A DNA stretch of 64,000 nt from Epiperipatus broadwayi (taxonomy: Eukaryota > Onychophora > Udeonychophora > Euonychophora > Peripatidae): contig JAQFVV010012416.1 in assembly GCA_028023455.1 (NCBI GenBank), positions 5,561,594 to 5,625,593 on the forward strand, written 5' to 3'. A program made the translations under genes and the position numbers. A model generated the notes under the pieces. The model saw only the letters and a program-made list of their open reading frames with translations, did no database searches and was not told the origin of the DNA. Below, in pieces: positions 57,466-64,000 of this stretch; the stretch's first letter is position 1; the number at the start of each line of letters is the position of its first letter.

Positions 57466-60408
57466 GTATGTTTCATTGCTAACAACACCTATGCAATAAT
57501 CAAAAAAGATTTAGATATTGCTTTATTCCAATAGCGGAATATGTAAATCAACTAATTTAAATATTGACTACCAGTTATTAAATTTTGTGTCTTTCTTTGA
57601 ATTAATCTCAGTTGACAAGTTTGAGTGTTATGAATATGACCTTCTAGGTTGAAAATATTCATCTAGTTATTGTTTAACTGGAATAAATCTAATTTTTCCT
57701 TAGAAGTGAATGAATGCTATTAATAGAAAAGACTGCTACTACTGTTTTTATGCTACTCTATCGTAATGTAAATCACTGTGTATAAAATTTAAATAGTACA
57801 ATCACTTTGCTATCAAGATATTGAATGCCACAAATGTCACTTTTGGTACAAAAGAACATATCCTTGAATGTTATTATATAACCTTTTATATTGTATAATC
57901 TTATTCTTATATAGTTCTAAATTATATTTTTACAGTAGTATAAGTTAAAAACATAATGTTTAATAACAGAGTCATAGGCTTACACAGAAATTTCTACTGT
58001 CATGTAAGAAGATATCTGACATCAAGGCAGTTTGTGACATTTAATTATTGTCAGTGATAGTTTTTCATTGTCATGTTTTAATACAATTTATTGTAGCATC
58101 TCAATATTTTTTCAACTATATTTGATTCATGATATGACCAGATTGGATCTACCCATTAGCATTCTTAATCAACTAACTTCAAGACAAAGTTATCTGATCT
58201 GAACAATAGTAAACTGCTTAAAAAAGGTAAAATATCACTAAAAAATTATATGATTCAAAAATCTTTCAGACTAACAGAAGGTATACAGGAAGAATTCTCT
58301 CTTGCAGTTTACTTTTTGTTGTGAAATATCAATGTAATCATAATGAAAATAGAACAGAATGGTTTTATTTATCATACTTAAAGTCATATACATTATATAC
58401 AGATTTTATAGATGACAATAATATTTCAAAATATAGATAACTATCAGGCCATCATAAAAGTAATGTGTTGAATAAATTCCAAACAGCTATGAAATGCTAC
58501 ATATGCAGCCTGTTAAATCAGCAACTTGGAAAATGGTGATTGATAGAAACATATCTTGTGGTCCCATACCAAAAAACATTCTGAAGATATTACTAATACT
58601 CCCAAAATAATGATAAAGTGACACACAAAACAAAATGATAATACAACAATATACTTGAGATGGAGCTTTGCCATTCCAATATTTTAATTCCAAGTTCAAA
58701 AGTTAATGTTGGCTAAACACAAGCTTAAGTTCAGTTTTAAGTTATGTTTTTTAAATTATATATGGTATTACATATATATGCACACACATTAAAATTTATG
58801 TTTATAATTTTGGCTTGATTTATTTAATTGTAAAAGGTTTTTAAAATGTGTACTTTGTAGCCAAATTTGTTATCAATTTGTAAAAGATTTTTTTTATATA
58901 TTTCAGGAACAATACTTAATTTTAAAACTCTTTATCAATTATTAATCAGTTTGTTGTATTGATTAAGACTTTTAACAAAATTATTTTTTTTATCATTAAG
59001 TATTATTCTGATTTTACATTTGTTATCTGTAAAATTTCATATCGATTTAATTATAAATGTGGTGAATTCCTTAATTAAAAATTGCTGGTATACCTAAGCT
59101 CAAAAATTTAATCACTGGCTTGCTAATTAATAGAAATTCCTGAAATTTTTGAGTAAGCTAAACAATTAAGTTTAGGTTCATAAAAAGATCAGCTGAAAAT
59201 TATATTTTCATCTGAATACTCATTCCTGACTTGGTTTGTGCACTATTGATTCTTCTCATTCACTCATGCTCACTTTTCTGCTTTTCTACTGAGCACTCTA
59301 CATTTTGTTCCAGTTTAACTTCAGCAGTGATTCAACTTATTTTACCTGTGACCAGTTAGATGATGAACAACTATTTCCAGTGACTTTGATTAAGGTTATG
59401 TGCTGCTAAAAGACCAGAAACAAACTTCACTCTCCAGCATGAACCTGTAGCCATCATATGTTAAACTTGTCTCCCAACTAACAACACCAGCCAACTATTA
59501 CCATTTTAGAAACCATCAAAGCAATGCACTTTTCCTTGCTAATGAAACAGGTCCATAAAATTCCAATACTTGATCAATGAAACAAGAAAGATGCAAGAAC
59601 TAATATCAACATGTCATCTTATGTACATGTTTATTAACCCTCCTGTAGTGCAGCCTAAGACTCAAATTTCAGCATTTTCTGATGTTTTTCTTTGTCTCAC
59701 ATATCAATGTAAAATATATGATTAAATGATTATTACTTATCAGAAAATAATAAATTTGACTTCATTTTATAGATATTTTTGTTTACTACTGAAATAAATT
59801 TTAAATGTTCACATTTTGTTTATATAAATATTAAAAAAATGAGATTGTAATAAAAACAAAAAGATTACACATCACCATTTCAGAAAAATTATTTTCAATT
59901 TACAAAATCAACAAAATCTTTGTTATTTCGGATTATTTTAAAAAATCTGAACAAATATTTATTTGTTTCTGTCATATCTAATGAATTATGCTTTAAAAGT
60001 TTAAAATTTTTAATATTTATTGCAAAATTGCGATATTTTCATCCTCATAAGTATAAGTAGATTGCTTACATAGAAGCTAAGCTTCTAAACGGCTTCAGGC
60101 CATATTCACATTAGCTGCTAGTATAACATTATATTTTTGAAAATAAAGTATTTCCTGTCAAAATAAGTTATTAATAATTTATATTTCTTGATATCTAATA
60201 AATATAGTGTAAATTATTGTAAAAAAATATCTAAAACCATAATAATTTTGCAAATAAACAGACTTTTGGTCATTCGAACTATTTTCTTTAAACAATGACA
60301 TAAAATTCCAAACATGTTATGACCTAGTCTTGGAACAATGGATGAACATGTCAGGATGGTACTTACTTTCTTTTGATTGGTGTTTTTTTTGTATTTCCCA
60401 TCTATAGA
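57466..60408. other. A+T-rich non-coding stretch, possibly intron
   Basis: No repeat family from the rest of the window was recognised here. The stretch 59230-59600 is less A+T-rich and holds a short frame (FNFSSDSTYFTCDQLDDEQL at 59312-59371) behind an acceptor-like TTTTGTTCCAG, but its donor is poor. Confidence 0.35.
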
Positions 60409-60881
60409 CAAAATATGCTTGATTATTGCGAATTTTAAAGTGCATTGAATACAGGTTATTGTATGTTCAGACTATTTACATAAGCTCTCTGTGCAGTCTA
60501 TAAATTAATTACTACTCTTCAATAGTTTATAGAATTTCCAACATTAAGATCGTACTATTAACTTGCTGTAAATCGCAAGATTTCGTGTAAGTTAATTTGT
60601 AAAGAAAATAGTGGATTTAAACAGTGGAGAAAACAACTACTTCATGCTTCCAAATCAAGATGCTTCAGATTTGCCTATATAAATGGACATTTAAGTTAAA
60701 GATAAGACAACCGCTCTTATCTTTATAAAAATTGCTATCTTGTGTCGTGGTTTGGAAGATCCCGCTATCGGCAAAATATGCTTGATTATTGCGAATTTTA
60801 AAGCACATTGAATACAGGTTAGTGCCTGTTCAGACTATTTACATAAGCTCTCTGCACAATCTATAAATTAATCGCTACTCT
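60409..60881. repeat. Direct repeat of ~110 bp, 363 bp apart
   Basis: Copies at 60409-60518 and 60772-60881 are about 90% identical (AAATATGCTTGATTATTGCG, GTTCAGACTATTTACATAAG, CTATAAATTAAT). The interval contains a short palindrome (AAGATAAGA...TCTTATCTT, about 60698-60724). The spacing is too small for LTRs with genes; a non-autonomous element or local duplication fits. Confidence 0.75.
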
Positions 60882-62425
60882 ACCATCTATTGTAATTTTT
60901 TGAATGAAATTTTTATATAATAAATATACCGAAAAATATGCAATTTAACATATAATACTTCCGGAAAAATTCACCAGGAGGTGAATTGCTAAAAACCCCA
61001 AACATATTCTTATGAAATTTATAATGGGTTAATCCATCTTTCTGGAAATTAATAGCTTTTTATCCCTTCTCTCTGGACTGAAGGTAAAAACTTTTCACAT
61101 TAATTATTATTAAAATATTACCAGTAAGCCAGTGGCATGTTTTTATTGATTATATAATCTTTCTTTTATATCTTTCATGTATTACATATTTTTTAATATT
61201 ATTATTAGTAATGTTTCTATTTAAAACCTTATTGTAATTGACAGTTGATAGGTTACTTAATCTAAATGAGTTAGTTTATAAAATTTTGATTTCTGTTTCT
61301 TCCCCTCATAAAGTTTTAAAGAAAATTATTTGAAAGAATTGAAAGCAAATTTTTACTCTTCACTTTCATGATGGTTTTAGATAATCTAGATTTCTTTAAT
61401 ATGAATTTTAAAGAAAGCAATATTAAGTTTAAAATCCAGATTGATTGTGTTTTTTTTTTTTTTGCTAATATCTAGATTTTGATAAATAATAATGCCTTCA
61501 AACTTTTGAAATCATTATTAAATATTTCACTTGACCTATATAAATGTGCATATGTAGTTGTTTAGATAAAGTGTTGAACTGTTTAAATTATTGGCAGTTT
61601 TATTTTTATTTATGTCATATGCATCTGAAAAAAACAGTTATACTGGTGTGTGTGTGTGTGTGTGTGTGTGCAGGTATAAAATGATCCTTTAGATACCACA
61701 TTAAATTTTATTTATATGTTCAGTCCTTTTTTATTTTTGTGATTAACATTGTATATATATATGGATTTATAATATCTTTTCCACATTAGATACAGTGATC
61801 TTTTTGCCCATGCTCATTTCTATAAGTTCTTATTATGTGTCACACATGTAATTTATTTGCCACTTGAAATTACAGTTATTGATTTTGGGCATTGGGTAAA
61901 GTGTTTCTCCTTCCCATGCTTTTATATATTTTTGCTCTTTAACATAGTTTATTTATGGGTTTATTAATTATTGTTTTCTATATGTTTATTTTCATGGTTA
62001 GGATTTAGTGCACCACATATGAGCTTTGGTTAGTAATAGTCAATATGTATGAGCCAGTATTGTAATTAAACCAGCAAATTTTTGATTACGGGTTAATATT
62101 ATAACAAATACATATGTGCGCACATCTGTAAATTGCCATGTCTCTGTAAAATTCAATTATTATAAAGGGGACTAAAATTAACATTGAGGAGAAGAATAAT
62201 ATAATAAACTATCAGATGTCAAATATATTGCCTAATTACTTTAAAAGGATTAATAATCATTTAAAGCATATGTTTAAGATAAATCTAAGATTTAAACTTT
62301 ACCATTGGTCTATGATTATTATTTAATTGTTAATAAATATTATTGTCAATTGTTAGATTTGTCTGGCATTGTTTACCGTTGTCTACTCTGCCAATTGGTT
62401 ATTTTACAAAGAATCTATATTCTCC
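60882..62425. other. A+T-rich non-coding stretch with a (TG)n microsatellite
   Basis: (TG)13 at about 61645-61670. No gene or dispersed repeat recognised. Confidence 0.45.
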
Positions 62426-62600
62426 ATGATCTAGTGCCAATAATATATATATATATATAATGGGACAGCTATGATAGTCACTCATAGTTGATATCCTCAT
62501 CAGCAAATTATACATTTTCTAGACCAAAGGTCTAGTGCCACCCACTGATGGAGGATATTAGGCATGGGCTGCCTGGCATTATATATATATATATATTAAA
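62426..62600. repeat. Unclassified repeat-like unit between two (TA)n tracts
   Basis: CTAGTGCCAATAATA and CTGGCATTATATA bound a G+C-richer centre with GATATCCTCATCAGC, the perfect hairpin AGACC-AAA-GGTCT (62521-62533) and TCTAGTGCCACCCACTGATG. The repeated CTAGTGCC suggests an inserted unit with partial terminal repeats. Family unknown. Confidence 0.35.
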
Positions 62601-62776
62601 GCACTTACATCAATAAAGCTTTATTAGATTATCTATACAAATTTTTTTAACATAAAAGTATTTAAAATTTTAGGTTTTGATGCATTTTGACTCAATGTAT
62701 TTAATACAATGATAAACAAAATCAACCAAGTATATGTATATATTATAACAGTTCTGTTATATGGCATACAATAATA

Positions 62777-62855
62777 TAGTGTGTATGCACAAATATATAT
62801 ATATATATATATATATAGTGTGTATGCACAAATATATATATATATATATATATAT
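62777..62855. repeat. 39-bp minisatellite of two units with (TA)n
   Basis: Two tandem units of TAGTGTGTATGCACAAA followed by a TA run. The frames on both strands across it are repeat-derived and should not be taken as genes. Confidence 0.9.
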
Positions 62856-64000
62856 GAAAGGAAAAATAAAAATAAACACAGACAAATTTTGTAGATATTT
62901 TCTAATTTCCTGGAACAAAAATAATCATAGTAAAACATTAAATAAGATTTAAAATAGAATTTTATTATAAAGTAAAACAGTTAAAAAGGTCTAATTAATA
63001 TTGAATTCTGATTTTGAAATTAAAAAAACAAGCATGTATTATCATAATAGTTCTGATAATTGTAAAAATGTATGTTATCTATTTTTAAAAATCTTTAAAC
63101 TTTCTTTCAAAGGGATTAAAGAGATAAGGAAAAAGTTTTTAATTAATATGTTTTTGTCACCCTAATATAAAAAAGATGGATATATAAGCAGTAGTTTTTG
63201 AAAAAATAGTTTGGCTAGTAAAATTTTTATGATAGTACAGTTGGTGTTTGGAGAGTTAGACAGAGCTCCCATGCAGATGTTAGAATGCAAGGAGGCAAAT
63301 CCAAAAGCTGTTCTATATAGCTCACAATGGCAGATCTTGAATTTACTTGGAGGGAATTGGGTCATAGTCCCAAATGTGTTTTAAAAGAGGCAATTTGAAT
63401 GCCTGAAGTCAATGGAACCCAAATGGATGCCAAAAATTACCTTGATTATACTTTTCCTGATGACTACAAGCCAGTATCACTAAGACTACTCACCAAGAGA
63501 ATTCCTTATCTTGCTGAATACATATATTGATGTATATGTAGAGAAGCACAAATAAATGTATCATGTACATTTATATAAAGTGTGACTGGTAAGTTATTTT
63601 TTGTAAGTCCTTAAAATGACATTTAAAAATATAATTCAAAATGCAAGTAATAATTTTGCTTGGATTAAAAATAAAAAAGCAAAGAGTTAATAGAATATTC
63701 TATATTCTAAAGAAAGACATTATAAATAACCTGTGATAGTAATATGTATATATGGAATGATTTTATTTTTCATTTATTAAAAAAAAGAGACATTTTAAAT
63801 GTTAAACAAAAACAAATAATTTTGCTTGAATTAAAAGAAACTTGCAAGTGTATTATTTTATAAACATTTATAAATTTTAATCAACAGTGACCTGCCAAGG
63901 GAGAGACTGTTATAGGATAGTATTTTTTGTTTTTTAAAAAAGAAACTAAACTATTATGATAGAATTTGATAACTCAGTCATATCTTTATTTTTATTGATA
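62856..64000. other. A+T-rich non-coding stretch
   Basis: Nothing recognised. The frame at 63162-63365 (minus) has no motif and no splice support. Confidence 0.4.

Noticed and set aside
58487-58699. 70-residue hydrophobic minus-strand frame
   Set aside because: No splice-site support or recognised family; another frame over the same bases is equally open.
59312-59394. Possible internal exon with acceptor TTTTGTTCCAG
   Set aside because: The donor (AAG|GTTATG) is poor and no adjoining exon or domain was found.
62470-62510. GCTGATGAGGATATC on the minus strand, hammerhead-like start
   Set aside because: No GAAA and no junction downstream.
62633-62952. Frames with YIYIYI repeats on both strands
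   Set aside because: Translation of a TA minisatellite in either direction.
1-64000. CRISPR arrays, bacterial operons, rRNA genes and true tRNA genes
   Set aside because: No spaced identical repeats, no bacterial gene organisation and no complete cloverleaf were seen; the tRNA-like pieces are all parts of repeats.

Overview
This window is an A+T-rich (about three quarters A+T by eye), CpG-poor animal nuclear sequence. It is almost entirely intron or intergenic DNA filled with old retroelements. Evidence for an animal: one spliced exon of a secreted, thrombospondin-N-terminal-like (NELL-type) protein, tRNA-derived SINEs with target-site duplications, broken non-LTR retrotransposons, and Penelope-like element (PLE) fragments with GIY-YIG endonuclease signatures. 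The phylum cannot be fixed from this window.

Layout. 240-1240: 3' coding relic of a LINE. 3041-3455: degenerate ~50-bp tandem repeat. 3567-4096 (-): the only confident host exon. 5654-6340: first hammerhead foldback element. 8250-9689: transposon-like element with ~90-bp inverted ends. 15.1-20.5 kb: CpG-richer block with LTR-like pieces and diverged duplications. 21.5-22.4 kb: palindrome with PLE-like ends. 28.38-29.26, 37.25-37.79, 39.03-39.29, 47.12-47.42 and 53.41-53.94 kb: further hammerhead elements. 30.55-31.52 kb: a 979-bp foldback with a 16-bp target duplication. 40.06-41.43 and 42.30-42.82 kb: inverted PLE dimers. 43.26-45.1 kb: a LINE with readable reverse transcriptase. 49.13-49.76 kb: LINE C-terminus interrupted by a foldback. 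52.64-53.3 kb: LINE RT relic. 55.5-56.55 kb: a tandem-plus-inverted repeat with a SINE in its middle. 57.08-57.47 kb: possible promoter and first coding exon.

The most interesting system is a family of short retroposons carrying type I hammerhead ribozymes on either strand, each beside a tRNA-like (A/B-box) segment, usually as inverted dimers. Helix I, helix II, a very short helix III and the core (CTGATGA, GAAA, ATA cleavage triplet) can be traced through many copies. The copy at 47231-47274 keeps every core base. Three copies have 12-13-bp target-site duplications. One locus has two ribozymes head to tail with predicted cleavage sites 175 nt apart, as expected of a circular or rolling-circle RNA intermediate. 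PLEs, proposed partners of ribozyme-bearing retroelements in animals, lie in the same window. Two further families, with no ribozyme that I can see, share the arrangement of head-to-tail monomers followed by an inverted one.
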